Shown: positions 26,110-36,524 of the stretch, one piece after another | Layout of the letters: every line of letters begins with the position of its first letter | How positions within the stretch are numbered: position 1 is the first letter of the stretch | Assembly (NCBI GenBank): GCA_947629025.1 | Contig: CANRCC010000007.1 | Location: 1-62,069, forward strand | Reading direction: 5' to 3' | Source: an uncultured Bacilli bacterium | GTDB taxonomy: Bacteria > Bacillota_I > Bacilli_A > RF39 > UBA660 | DNA length: 62,069 nt | The notes under the pieces: model-generated | What the model saw: only the letters and a program-made list of their open reading frames with translations | Database searches by the model: none | Told to the model about the DNA's origin: nothing | Made by a program: the position numbers and the translations under genes

Positions 26110-26745
26110 CTACTCTCTCATTTCTTTTCTTAATTTTTTATAATTAGGTTCATTTTCAGAAACTAATTTCCAAAATTCTTTACTATGATCAAAATGAATA
26201 AAATGTGATAATTCATGTACTATTACATAGTCTAAATATTTTGGATTTTTATATATTAAATTATAATTTAGTGTTATTTTTTTTAATTGTTTATTACATA
26301 CTCCCCATCTTGTTTTCATCTTTCTAATTACTAGTTTTGGATATTCTATATTTTCTGTAAATCTATTTATTACATCATCTAAATGTTTCTTAAATACTAT
26401 TTCTGCTTGTTTTTTATACCACTTTTCTATATCTTCTTTATTTCTTACATATAAAGTACCATCTTCTAAATGAGGTTTTTTTATTATATTAATAATCATA
26501 ATATCTATTTTATTTCCTAAATAATAATTACCTGATGTTTCTATATTTTCTTTTTTTTGTTTTTCTATCATTTTTATTATTGTATTTCTATTATCTTGAA
26601 TCAATTTTTCAATTAATACTTTTGGAAATAGTTTTGATGTAGTTATATATATTTTTAAATCATCTTTTACTCTTATATATGTATTTTTATTATTCTTTCT
26701 TTCAATAATAACATCATAGTTATCTCCATTATATGAAAATGTCAT
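26110..26745 (-). CDS. YgjP/M48-type zinc metallopeptidase domain protein
   Basis: It has 211 residues. YVIVHELSHFIHFDHSKEFW holds the HExxH zinc site and the third ligand region HSKEFW; the upstream RKMKTRWGVCN is typical of the YgjP-like (DUF45) family. Cytoplasmic, no membrane segment. Its stop is one base from the start of the methyltransferase gene. Biological substrate unknown. Confidence 0.85.
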   Translation of the reverse strand: MTFSYNGDNYDVIIERKNNKNTYIRVKDDLKIYITTSKLFPKVLIEKLIQDNRNTIIKMIEKQKKENIETSGNYYLGNKIDIMIINIIKKPHLEDGTLYVRNKEDIEKWYKKQAEIVFKKHLDDVINRFTENIEYPKLVIRKMKTRWGVCNKQLKKITLNYNLIYKNPKYLDYVIVHELSHFIHFDHSKEFWKLVSENEPNYKKLRKEMRE

Positions 26746-26790
26746 ACTACATCACCAAATATATTTTATCATATTTTTAATAATATTAAA

Positions 26791-26813
26791 ATTCGAACTA
26801 TTACTGTTCGAAT
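26791..26813 (-). terminator. Terminator of glycosyltransferase gene 26815-27840
   Basis: ATTCGAAC and GTTCGAAT pair and lead into TTTTAAT in the minus direction. Confidence 0.65.
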
Positions 26814-26814
26814 A

Positions 26815-27840
26815 TTAATTTTTTAAAATATCATTAACATATAAATATACTTTATTTTCATCTTTTTCTGTTACTAAATTATCTTTAATAAAGTATTTCA
26901 TCATTATTTGCATTCTTTTTCTAAAGAAGCTATCATTTTCTTTTACATAATTATATCCATAATTATCTTCTAAATTTCCATATTTCATTTTAACTAGTTC
27001 TATTAAATATGTATATAAATTTCTTTTTTCTTCTATGGATAATTCTTTCCATAATATAGTATCATTAAATATATGAATACAGTTAATTAATTTTATTGAG
27101 TTTATATATTCACTTAATTCTTTAGAAGAATCATCTATCATATCCATAGATTTTAATATATCTAATATTTTCTCATTTTTATGAAATAAGTTTTTTCCCA
27201 TTATACTATTTGGATTAAATGTATAATTATATAAACTATCATTTAGATATACTATTTTATCTGCTTTTATAATTTTTTCTAATACAAAAGGAGCATCTTC
27301 AAATAATATATCTTCTGGAAATCTAGAATCACCAATTATTTTTCTTGAAAAAAGTTTATTACATGGTCCTAGATTTTCTCTTAATAAATAATTATCTTCT
27401 AATTTATGTATATTTTTTGTATTTTCCTTTAAGTTTGGATAAAGTATCATACTACTAAATTTTTTATTATTAAAAACTCTATTAAAGTCATATCTAACTA
27501 TATCTGCATTTGTTGATACAGCGCATTCATATGCTTTTTTTATAGTATCTTTTTGTAGAAAATCATCTGAATCAACAAACATTATATATTCGCCTTGTGC
27601 TAAATCTATTCCAATATTTCTAGCATGACCTACTCCTTTATGGCTACCATCTATTACTTTTATCTTATTTGGATAATTCCATTCATAATCTAATAAAATA
27701 TCTAAACTATTATCTGTTGATTCATCATTTATAAGAATAATTTCTATATCTTCAAACGTTTGATTTAATAAACTATCTATACATGTTTTTAAATATTTTT
27801 CACTGTTGTATACAGGTACTATTACACTTACCTTTATCAT
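26815..27840 (-). CDS. Family 2 glycosyltransferase
   Basis: It has 341 residues. VSVIVPVYNSEKYLKTCIDS, INDESTDNS and FVDSDDFLQKD near residue 93 show the GT-A fold and DxD motif. The C-terminal part has LYNYTFNPNSIM, common in capsule or teichoic-acid glycosyltransferases of Gram-positives. It stands behind polC with 69 bases between them. Acceptor unknown. Confidence 0.88.
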   Translation of the reverse strand: MIKVSVIVPVYNSEKYLKTCIDSLLNQTFEDIEIILINDESTDNSLDILLDYEWNYPNKIKVIDGSHKGVGHARNIGIDLAQGEYIMFVDSDDFLQKDTIKKAYECAVSTNADIVRYDFNRVFNNKKFSSMILYPNLKENTKNIHKLEDNYLLRENLGPCNKLFSRKIIGDSRFPEDILFEDAPFVLEKIIKADKIVYLNDSLYNYTFNPNSIMGKNLFHKNEKILDILKSMDMIDDSSKELSEYINSIKLINCIHIFNDTILWKELSIEEKRNLYTYLIELVKMKYGNLEDNYGYNYVKENDSFFRKRMQIMMKYFIKDNLVTEKDENKVYLYVNDILKN

Positions 27841-27909
27841 AATATTTCTCCTTTATCTTTGCAGTCCAAGAAACATTATATCACATATATTTAAGTTTTG
27901 TTACAATTT

Positions 27910-30900
27910 TTAAAACAAACTTAATTGACTAGTTTCTGGCATATCACCAAATATACCCATTATACGCATTTTGTCTATTAAAGTACCTGATACTTTACAC
28001 CTGTTTTGAAATTCTTCAATAGATATAAATGGTGATTTTTCTCTTTCTTGTGCTATATTATTTGCTACTGTATCACCTAAACCATCTATTGAGTTAAATG
28101 GTGGAATTATATCTGTTTCATTAATAGCATTATAAGTAGTAGCATTACTCTTATATAAATCTACATTTAAAAATCTTATTCCTCTTGCTGATGCTTCTAA
28201 GCATAGATGAAGAGATTCTCTCATTCCAGCATCTTTGTTAGTAGCATCTCTTCCTTTTTCATCTATTTCAACAATTTTATCTTTAATAGAATCATAACCT
28301 TTTATCATAGAATTAATATCAACATCTGTAGCCTTACAAGAAAGCCAAGATGCATAATAATATACTGGCATATGTACTTTATACCATGCAATTCTAAATG
28401 CACTAGTAACATATGCTGCTGCATGTGCTTTTGGGAACATGTATTTTATTTTATAACAAGAATCTATATACCAAGGTGCAATACCATTTTCTGTTAATAT
28501 TTTTTCATATTCTGCCCATTGTTCTTTATCTTTTGGTTTACTTGCTCTTCCTTTACGAACAAATTCCATTATTTTAAATGCTGTTATTGGTTCAAGTCCA
28601 TTATACATTAGATAAACCATTATATCATCACGACATCCTATTACTTCACTAAATGGTACTATATTATTTTTTATTAATTCTTGTGCATTACCTAGCCATA
28701 CATCTGTACCGTGTGATAAACCAGATATTTTTATAAGTTCTGCAAATGTAGTAGGTTTTGTATCTTCAACCATCTGAATAGTAAATTTTGTACCAAATTC
28801 TGGAATACCAAGTGTACCTGTATTACACATTATTTGTTCTTCTGTTACACCAAGTGGTTTTGGTGATAAAAATATTCCCATTGTTTCTTTATCATCAAGT
28901 GGTACTTTTGATACATCTGTTTTTGTCATATCTTGTATCATACGAAGTTGTGTAGGATCAGAATGTCCTAATATATCTAATTTTAATACATCATCTTCTA
29001 TTTTATGATAATCAAAGTGAGTAGTTCTCCATGCAGAATTTGGATCATCTGCTGGGAATTGATATGGTGTAAAATCAAATACATCCATATAATCTGGAAT
29101 AACTACAATACCTCCTGGATGTTGTCCTGTAGTTCTTTTAACTCCAACACATCCTTTTGATAATCTTTCTATTTCTACTCCTCTTTTATTTATACCTTTA
29201 TCTTCAAAATATCCTTTTGTATATCCATATGCAGTTTTTTCTGCTACTGTACCTATTGTACCTGCTCTATAAACATTATCAACACCAAATAATACTTTAG
29301 TATATTCGTGTATTGCTGCTTGGTTTAAATCAGAAAAGTTAAGATCTATATCTGGTACTTTATCAGCATTAAAACCAAGGAAAGTAGCAAATGGAATATC
29401 TTGTCCATCTTTTATCATATAAGTATTACACTTAGGACATTTCTTATTAGGTAAATCAAATCCACTAGAATAAGTCGCACCAAGTGCTTTTCCATCTTCT
29501 TCAAATATACTATGTTTACATTTTGGACATCTATAATGTGATGGAAGTGGATTAACTTCTGTTATCCCCATCATTGTTGCAACAAAACTAGAACCAACTG
29601 ATCCTCTTGAACCTACTAAGAATCCATCATCATTTGATTTTTTTACTAGTCTTTGTGCAATTAAATAAATTGGATCAAACCCAGCACCTATAACTCCACC
29701 TAAACTCTTCTTTAATTTCTTTTCTAATTCTTCTTCTGTTAAATTTTCTTCAGTAGTATCTTTTAAATATTTTCTTACTAAATCTTTAACTGATGAAGAA
29801 CCCTCTAATATAACATTATGTAATTGTTTATAAGCTTCTATTTCATATTCTTTTTCATCTAAGTTTTTATCTAAATAATATTTAACACTAGTAAATACTA
29901 TATCTCCATAAAGTTCAACACCAAGTCTATTTTCAATATTATATGGAAGAGGATCTCCATACCATTCTTTTGCTTTATCATAAACAAGATCAGTTACAAC
30001 TCTAGGACAATCAAGATAAGTTTCTCCATCATCTGCTTTTACTCTTGGAGAAAATGGTACCCCTCCTGTTTGAACAATTACATCAAATATTTCTACCATA
30101 TCAAGAATTTTATTTGTATTTGTAACAACTATCTTTTTAGCAACATCTTTTCCTAAAAATTCAAATGAATCAAGCATTTCTTTAGTTGTCCTAAAATGTT
30201 GTGATGGAATATTTGAACCTTTACTATTTCTAATAAGTGGATGTCTACCTCTACCAGGAACATTTTGATTAATTATTATTTCTCTATAAATTTTATCTTC
30301 TTTTCTTAAATGATGAACATCTCCTGTTGCGACTATTATTTTTCCAGTTTCTTCTGTAACTCTTACTACCTTTTCAATATTTTGTATTACTTGCGCTTCA
30401 TTTTCAAAAACACTTGGAACTAAGTGACAATATTCATCTACTGGTTGTACTTCTACATAATCATAAAATTTAATTATATTAGCAAGTTCCTCATCACTTT
30501 TTGTAGATGCTGATGTAAATACCTCACTTTGGTAACAACCACTACCAATTAATAATCCATCTCTATATTTTTCTACTTCACTTCTAAGTATTCTTGGCGT
30601 TTTATATAAATACTTTGTATTAGCAAAAGATATAAGTTTAAATATATTTTTTAAACCTTTATGATTTAAAGTTAAAATATTTATATCATGAGTTTTACCA
30701 TATTTATGTATTTCATCTTTTGGTACTAAATTATTTAATTCACTAATTTTTCTAAAATTTTGGTCATACATTTTCTTTAGCATTTTATGTAATACGTATG
30801 CTGTTCCCTCAGCATCATAATTAGCTCTATGGTGTGCATCTTCATCAAATACTACTCCATATCTTTTTGTAATTGCTGAAAGAGAATGTCTTGCTTCTGT

Positions 30901-32550
30901 ATTATCTAGTGCTCTTGATAATTCTAATGTATCTATTATAGGATTTTTAAATTCACCTAAGTTATATTTTTGATATGCCATTTCTATAAATGAAACATCA
31001 AATTTTGCATTATGAGCTACCATAGGAAGATTTCCACCTATCCAAGATATAAATTTCTTTACAGCCTCTTCTTCATTCATTTTACCAGCCAACATATCAT
31101 CAGTTATATGAGTTATATCTATTATTTTTTGTGGTAATTTTCTTTTTGGATCAATAAGTTCATCAAATGTATCAATTATTTCTCCATTACATATTTTAAC
31201 CGCACCTATTTCAATAATGCTATCTTCTCCACCTGCATTAAATCCTGTTGTTTCAAGGTCAAAAACTACATAAGTAGATAATAATATATCATCATCTGTT
31301 GGTCTTATTACTATATCTATATTATCATCAACCATTACAAGCTCACATCCATATATTACTTTAAATGGTTCTTCTCCTTCTTTTAAGTCTTTATTCATTC
31401 CTCTTACTAAATTAAATGCATTAGGGAAACTTTGAGCCCCATCATGATCAGTTATTGCAATACCTTTATGTCCCCATTTTTTTGCTTGTTTAATTAAATC
31501 TTCAACAGATACTACTCCATCCATTTGACTCATTAAAGTATGGCTGTGAAGTTCTACTCTTTTTTCTTCTTCTTCATCTTTTATCTCATTATCTTTTTTT
31601 TCTATTGGTACAATATTTTTTGCACTTAAAACATAATCATTAGAAAACGTATCAAAAGATACTCTACCATTTATTTTATACCAAGATCCCTCTTTTATAT
31701 CATTACTTACTCTATTAAAATCTTCTTCATTTTTAAAGAATATTTTTGAAACAAGACTATCTGTTTCATCTGATATTTTTATAGTAATTATCTTAAAATT
31801 TGTTTTACTACTTTCAAATTCTTCTTTTGCAAATACATATCCCTCAACAGTTACATCATCTATTTCACCAGTAACATCTTTCATAGGAGTACTATCTTTA
31901 GTTATTTCAAATCCTAAAATAGCATTACTTTCTGGATCTTTTTTAGTACTAACAAGCTGAATTCTTTCTTTGTTTTTTTGTTTTGGAATACTTTTTATAT
32001 GACTAATATTTTCAATAGTATCTTTTACTTCCTTATCAAGCTGATTTTCTATTTCTTCTTTTACTTTACTATCTTCATTTATAAGTTCAACTGAAAGAGA
32101 AAAATCACTAAATCCTATTTTTTTATACTTATCTACAATCATTTTTAATTTATTACTAATCATATTTTCTTCTGCTTTATTATAAGCAGGTATTACTAAT
32201 CCATTTGTAGTATATTTAATACTTTTACCTAAAAAAATCATTGATATTGCTTTACCTAAATTCATACTATTTATTACATAATCAAAATAATCATTTATAT
32301 GTGATTTATTAACGTTATTTGCCCTTATAGTATAAGTTACAGTATTTAAATTAGGAAATGCATCTTGTATATTATTATCAATATATTCTAATATATTTGA
32401 TGGTAATAGCTGTTTTGTTTCAATTATAAAATTCCAATTTAATTTATCTTTTGATGATATAATTTTAATTATTTTTCCACCTGTAAAATATTTATAATCG
32501 TCTTTATTTAATTTTATTTTATCTAATAATAATTCTAATTTACTATCCAT
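27910..32550 (-). CDS. polC: DNA polymerase III alpha subunit, PolC type
   Basis: It has 1546 residues from the ATG at 32548-32550 with GGTGG; a GTG four codons earlier overlaps that site. Order: N-terminal domain; OB fold (about 215-330); PHP domain starting RVELHSHTLMSQMDGV; DEDDh proofreading exonuclease inserted in PHP (VFDLETTGF near 435, DAEGTAYVLH); zinc ribbon with CPKCKHS and CPKCNTY near 1015-1045; polymerase palm with DIDLNFSD near 1070. It is the replicative polymerase of low-GC Gram-positives. It is about 100 residues longer than the B. subtilis enzyme. Confidence 0.97.
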   Translation of the reverse strand: MDSKLELLLDKIKLNKDDYKYFTGGKIIKIISSKDKLNWNFIIETKQLLPSNILEYIDNNIQDAFPNLNTVTYTIRANNVNKSHINDYFDYVINSMNLGKAISMIFLGKSIKYTTNGLVIPAYNKAEENMISNKLKMIVDKYKKIGFSDFSLSVELINEDSKVKEEIENQLDKEVKDTIENISHIKSIPKQKNKERIQLVSTKKDPESNAILGFEITKDSTPMKDVTGEIDDVTVEGYVFAKEEFESSKTNFKIITIKISDETDSLVSKIFFKNEEDFNRVSNDIKEGSWYKINGRVSFDTFSNDYVLSAKNIVPIEKKDNEIKDEEEEKRVELHSHTLMSQMDGVVSVEDLIKQAKKWGHKGIAITDHDGAQSFPNAFNLVRGMNKDLKEGEEPFKVIYGCELVMVDDNIDIVIRPTDDDILLSTYVVFDLETTGFNAGGEDSIIEIGAVKICNGEIIDTFDELIDPKRKLPQKIIDITHITDDMLAGKMNEEEAVKKFISWIGGNLPMVAHNAKFDVSFIEMAYQKYNLGEFKNPIIDTLELSRALDNTEARHSLSAITKRYGVVFDEDAHHRANYDAEGTAYVLHKMLKKMYDQNFRKISELNNLVPKDEIHKYGKTHDINILTLNHKGLKNIFKLISFANTKYLYKTPRILRSEVEKYRDGLLIGSGCYQSEVFTSASTKSDEELANIIKFYDYVEVQPVDEYCHLVPSVFENEAQVIQNIEKVVRVTEETGKIIVATGDVHHLRKEDKIYREIIINQNVPGRGRHPLIRNSKGSNIPSQHFRTTKEMLDSFEFLGKDVAKKIVVTNTNKILDMVEIFDVIVQTGGVPFSPRVKADDGETYLDCPRVVTDLVYDKAKEWYGDPLPYNIENRLGVELYGDIVFTSVKYYLDKNLDEKEYEIEAYKQLHNVILEGSSSVKDLVRKYLKDTTEENLTEEELEKKLKKSLGGVIGAGFDPIYLIAQRLVKKSNDDGFLVGSRGSVGSSFVATMMGITEVNPLPSHYRCPKCKHSIFEEDGKALGATYSSGFDLPNKKCPKCNTYMIKDGQDIPFATFLGFNADKVPDIDLNFSDLNQAAIHEYTKVLFGVDNVYRAGTIGTVAEKTAYGYTKGYFEDKGINKRGVEIERLSKGCVGVKRTTGQHPGGIVVIPDYMDVFDFTPYQFPADDPNSAWRTTHFDYHKIEDDVLKLDILGHSDPTQLRMIQDMTKTDVSKVPLDDKETMGIFLSPKPLGVTEEQIMCNTGTLGIPEFGTKFTIQMVEDTKPTTFAELIKISGLSHGTDVWLGNAQELIKNNIVPFSEVIGCRDDIMVYLMYNGLEPITAFKIMEFVRKGRASKPKDKEQWAEYEKILTENGIAPWYIDSCYKIKYMFPKAHAAAYVTSAFRIAWYKVHMPVYYYASWLSCKATDVDINSMIKGYDSIKDKIVEIDEKGRDATNKDAGMRESLHLCLEASARGIRFLNVDLYKSNATTYNAINETDIIPPFNSIDGLGDTVANNIAQEREKSPFISIEEFQNRCKVSGTLIDKMRIMGIFGDMPETSQLSLF

Positions 32551-32585
32551 ACTACTTACCACCCATCTATATATAATTATATCAA

Positions 32586-32876
32586 TTATTTTAAATATTT
32601 AAGTCTTTTCTTTATAAGTAATATTAATTCCATTGATGCATCAATTTTATTTAATATTATTAAACTAGACTGAAGTTTTGTTTTAATTTCAATATTATCT
32701 TTTATATATTCTGCTTCTTTTTTATAATCAAAGTTATCTATTTTGTATTCAGAAATAAAATTATTTATATAATTTTCTATATCTTTTAATACATATATTT
32801 TTAAATCATATTCATCCATTTCAAGAACACCATAATAGGCTTCTACTAAACACTTAAATTGATTTTCTAATGACAT
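32586..32876 (-). CDS. Small hypothetical helical protein
   Basis: It has 96 residues, all alpha-helical in appearance (ENQFKCLVEAYYGVLEMDEY ... LLIKKRLKYLK), with no membrane segment. Its ATG overlaps the stop of the ABC-F gene, so it is co-translated with it, and polC follows 35 bases later. No family recognised. Confidence 0.65.
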   Translation of the reverse strand: MSLENQFKCLVEAYYGVLEMDEYDLKIYVLKDIENYINNFISEYKIDNFDYKKEAEYIKDNIEIKTKLQSSLIILNKIDASMELILLIKKRLKYLK

Positions 32877-34459
32877 TATTTCATCTCCAAATATTCATCA
32901 TATGTAGTTTGTTTATCTATATATTTTCCATCTTCTTTAAACTCAATAATTCTATTTGCAACTGTAGATAAAAGTTCATGATCATGTGATGAAAATAATA
33001 ATGCGCCTTTATATTCTTTCATTCCTTTATTAAGTGAAGTAATAGATTCTATATCTAAATGATTAGTTGGATCATCTAATATAAGTACATTCGCACCACT
33101 AAGCATAAGTTTAGATAACATACATCTAACTTTTTCTCCACCTGATAATACATTTACTTTTTTTAATGCTTCATCACCAGAAAATAACATTCTTCCTAAA
33201 AAACCTCTTATAAATGGTTCTTCTTGAACTTTAGAATACTGCGCTAGCCATTCTACTAAATTTAAGTCGCTATCAAAGTAATTATTATGATTTTTTGGAA
33301 AATAATCATAACTTACAGTAGTTCCCCATCTTATTTCACCCTCATCTGGTTTTATCTCTCCTGTAATTATTTTAAATAATGTTGTAATAGCAAGTTCATT
33401 AGTACCAACAAAAGCTACTTTATCAGTTGTATTAATAGTTAAATTCATATTTTTTAATACAACTTCTCCATCAATAGTTTTTGATACCCCTTTAAGTTCT
33501 AAAACATCTTTTCCAAGAGGTCTTTCTACTTCAAAATTAACATATGGATATTTTCTTGATGATGCTTTCATTTCTTCTAGTTCTATTTTTTCTAAAGATT
33601 TCTTTCTACTAGTTGCTTGTCTTGATTTTGATGCATTAGCAGAAAATCTTGCAATAAAATCTTTTAACTCTTTTATTTTTTCTTCTTTTTTCTTATTTGA
33701 GTCTTTCATTTGTTTTAATATTAATTGACTTGATTCATACCAAAAGTCATAGTTACCTATAAATTCTGTTATCTTACCATAGTCAATATCTATCATATGT
33801 GTACATACTTTATTTAAAAAATGTCTATCATGTGATACTACGATTATAGTATTATCAAAATTTATTAAAAATTCTTCAAGCCACATTTTAGCTTCAATAT
33901 CTAAATAGTTTGTTGGTTCATCTAATATAAGTACATCAGGATCACCAAATAAAGCTGATGCTAGTAAAACTTTAACCTTTTCAGGGCCTGTTAAATCTTT
34001 CATAAGTTTATCATGATATGTATTATCAATACCAAGACCATTAAGTAAAATAGCGGCATCACTTTCTGCATTCCATCCATTAAGATCAGAAAATTCTGAT
34101 TCAAGTTCTCCTGCCCTTATACCATCCATCTCTGTAAAATCAGGTTTTGAATATAATTCTTCTTTTTCTTTCATTATGTTATAAAGCTTAGTATTACCCA
34201 TTATAACAGTATTAATAACATTCATATCATCATAAGCATTATGATCTTGTTTTAATACTGATATTCTTTCTCCTTTTGATATAATTACATCTCCAGTTGT
34301 TGACTCTATATCACCACTTAAGATTTTTAAAAAAGTTGACTTACCTGCGCCATTCGCACCAATAACTCCATAACAATTTCCTTTTACAAATTTTAAATTT
34401 ACGTTTTCAAATAAAGTTCTAGTATTAAATTTTAGACTTAAATTACTAACTTGTAACAT
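32876..34459 (-). CDS. ABC-F ATPase (YkpA/YbiT-like)
   Basis: It has 527 residues with two ATP-binding cassettes and no membrane segments. Cassette 1 has GANGAGKST at about 37-45 and LDEPTNYLD; cassette 2 has FVGTNELAITTL, a Walker A without the usual GxxxxGK(S/T), LSGGEKVR and LDDPTNHLD. The linker (about 245-300) is lysine-rich. ABC-F proteins act on the ribosome E site to relieve stalling or give antibiotic resistance. The second Walker A deviation is worth noting; the YkpA branch shows the same tendency. Confidence 0.88.
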   Translation of the reverse strand: MLQVSNLSLKFNTRTLFENVNLKFVKGNCYGVIGANGAGKSTFLKILSGDIESTTGDVIISKGERISVLKQDHNAYDDMNVINTVIMGNTKLYNIMKEKEELYSKPDFTEMDGIRAGELESEFSDLNGWNAESDAAILLNGLGIDNTYHDKLMKDLTGPEKVKVLLASALFGDPDVLILDEPTNYLDIEAKMWLEEFLINFDNTIIVVSHDRHFLNKVCTHMIDIDYGKITEFIGNYDFWYESSQLILKQMKDSNKKKEEKIKELKDFIARFSANASKSRQATSRKKSLEKIELEEMKASSRKYPYVNFEVERPLGKDVLELKGVSKTIDGEVVLKNMNLTINTTDKVAFVGTNELAITTLFKIITGEIKPDEGEIRWGTTVSYDYFPKNHNNYFDSDLNLVEWLAQYSKVQEEPFIRGFLGRMLFSGDEALKKVNVLSGGEKVRCMLSKLMLSGANVLILDDPTNHLDIESITSLNKGMKEYKGALLFSSHDHELLSTVANRIIEFKEDGKYIDKQTTYDEYLEMK

Positions 34460-34521
34460 ATTACCACATCCAATCTAACATAATATTATTTTACTTTATA
34501 TACAAAATAAAGGCAAGTAAA

Positions 34522-34543
34522 AATAGTCTTTAATAAGACTATT
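34522..34543 (-). terminator. Terminator of gene 34539-36461
   Basis: AATAGTCTT and AAGACTATT pair and are followed by TTTTAC, overlapping the stop codon. Confidence 0.65.
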
Positions 34544-36461
34544 TTGCTATATATAATCCATATAAATTACCAGTTTTACTATTTTCTTTTACTATGATAA
34601 ATATATTATTATTTTTTTCATTAATTTCAACAGTATTAATTTCAGCATTTTTTATTTTCTTAACTACTTTAGCTTTTGAATTAATTACTTTTATATATTT
34701 ATCAGAACTATTATTTATAAATATTGCTCCTCTATATGGTGGAATTATTTCTCCTGAACCATCATTTATTTTTTCATTTGACTTTAATTTATATTTTCTA
34801 ACTTTATCTTTTTTAACATCATATATATTAACAATATTATCGTCTAAGTATACTATATTTGAACTACTATATTTTAAATAATCACTCTTTGATGTTACTA
34901 GTTTTTTACCACTTAAATTACATATAACTACATTACCATCTTCATCTTTATACTTATATAACTTTTTATTAGCTATTGTAATTATTGATGCATCTTCTTT
35001 ACTAATTACCTTATTTTCTTTTGAAGAATATAAAGCTAAAGAATAATCATATTCATTACCAAATATTAGCTTTTGATCAATTACTATAGGTCTATCAGAT
35101 GTTTTTAATAACTCTTTACCATTTGAATCATATAATACATATTTACCTTTATATTCAGTATCACTAGAAGATGTTGAATATCTTATTACTTTGTAACCAT
35201 TTTCATATTGTATATAATCTGAAACAACTAAATTTGAATCTTCAATTTTATATATTTCTTTCATATGTTCAAAATCATATATTATAGTTCTAGGAGTACT
35301 ACAATTATTTTTTGAACAATATATTTTTAAATATAAATCACTATTATTATCATTTAACTTATCAACTGTTGAATAATAATATGAATTATTTAAATCATAA
35401 GAATATATTTTAGTATATTTATTTGTATCTAAATTTAATACACCAAATGATTTATCATTCTTATTATCAACTAAAACATTTTTTTGATCTTTTTTACTTA
35501 TACTATTTTCATACAAATAATAAGAATTTGAATCTACTTTTTCTTTTACTTGTAAAACTATATCTGAATCATTTAATTTTTCTTCATACTTTGTTTGTTT
35601 ACCATCACTTTTTAAAAGATAATTTTCTCTTTTGTCATTTAAAACTTTAGTTATAATAAATTCACCAGATTTATCAGCTTTTTTATAACTTATAAATCCA
35701 TCACCTACGACTTCATTTTTATCTATATCAAAGTAGTAATACATATTATTTTTTACATCTTCTACTATAAAATATAATACATTTGAAGAATTATCTTCAA
35801 TAGTTTTAGCAACTTTATAATTATTTAAAACTCTTTCTCCCTCTTCATTTATTATAGTGTATGTATCATCAATCTTAAATTCAATATATTTTCCATCCAT
35901 ATATGTATCTATACTAGATATAGTATTATATAATTCAGTTCCTTTTTTATCTAAAATTGAATACTCACCAGTTTCTGAATCTTCCATTGATATAAAGTTT
36001 TTATTTATTACTTTTAAAGGATTGCTTGTTTGATACATATCTTTACCTTTAGAATTTACTATAGAAAATTTAACATCATTAGAATCATCATTATTAATTG
36101 TTCTCATTATAAAGTAATTATCAGTTAATTGATATGGAGTTTTCGAACTCTTGCTTTTACTATTATATTTTTCTTTATAACTAGCGACTTTCTTTCCATC
36201 AACGTTATATAACTCTACTGTATATTCTTTTAGTTTATCTCCTTTTATTGCAACAAAACCATTACAATATGAATCAATACATTCTAAATAAGAATAATTT
36301 GATTTTAATACCCTTTTTACACTTTTTATATCTTGGTTATTATTTTTATTAGATATAAAATTAGTAACAAAGAATATAAATAAAATGACAATTAAAATTA
36401 TAGCAATAAATGATAAATATTTATTACTTGTTTTTTTACTATTTTCTCCCTTTTTTTCCAT
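34539..36461 (-). CDS. Membrane-anchored repeat protein, probably beta-propeller-like
   Basis: It has 640 residues. One membrane helix near residues 15-35 (FIAIILIVILFIFFVTNF) anchors a large extracytoplasmic part. That part repeats short beta-strand units with Asp/Asn-Gly turns (LYNVDGKKVASY, SIVNSKGKDMYQ, SILDKKGTELYN, TIINEEGERVLN), like WG or propeller blades. No catalytic motif is evident. It precedes a secreted GH5 enzyme gene in reverse order, behind its own terminator. Likely a surface binding or scaffold protein. Confidence 0.65.
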   Translation of the reverse strand: MEKKGENSKKTSNKYLSFIAIILIVILFIFFVTNFISNKNNNQDIKSVKRVLKSNYSYLECIDSYCNGFVAIKGDKLKEYTVELYNVDGKKVASYKEKYNSKSKSSKTPYQLTDNYFIMRTINNDDSNDVKFSIVNSKGKDMYQTSNPLKVINKNFISMEDSETGEYSILDKKGTELYNTISSIDTYMDGKYIEFKIDDTYTIINEEGERVLNNYKVAKTIEDNSSNVLYFIVEDVKNNMYYYFDIDKNEVVGDGFISYKKADKSGEFIITKVLNDKRENYLLKSDGKQTKYEEKLNDSDIVLQVKEKVDSNSYYLYENSISKKDQKNVLVDNKNDKSFGVLNLDTNKYTKIYSYDLNNSYYYSTVDKLNDNNSDLYLKIYCSKNNCSTPRTIIYDFEHMKEIYKIEDSNLVVSDYIQYENGYKVIRYSTSSSDTEYKGKYVLYDSNGKELLKTSDRPIVIDQKLIFGNEYDYSLALYSSKENKVISKEDASIITIANKKLYKYKDEDGNVVICNLSGKKLVTSKSDYLKYSSSNIVYLDDNIVNIYDVKKDKVRKYKLKSNEKINDGSGEIIPPYRGAIFINNSSDKYIKVINSKAKVVKKIKNAEINTVEINEKNNNIFIIVKENSKTGNLYGLYIAK

Positions 36462-36524
36462 TTTACTAGCCTCCTATTTTCTAAATGTATTATATTATAA
36501 AAATCTTTTTAAATCAACAATAAA

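Noticed and set aside
32876-34459. ABC-F protein called as antibiotic-resistance determinant
   Set aside because: It resembles the housekeeping YkpA/YbiT branch and stands with replication genes; resistance cannot be claimed.
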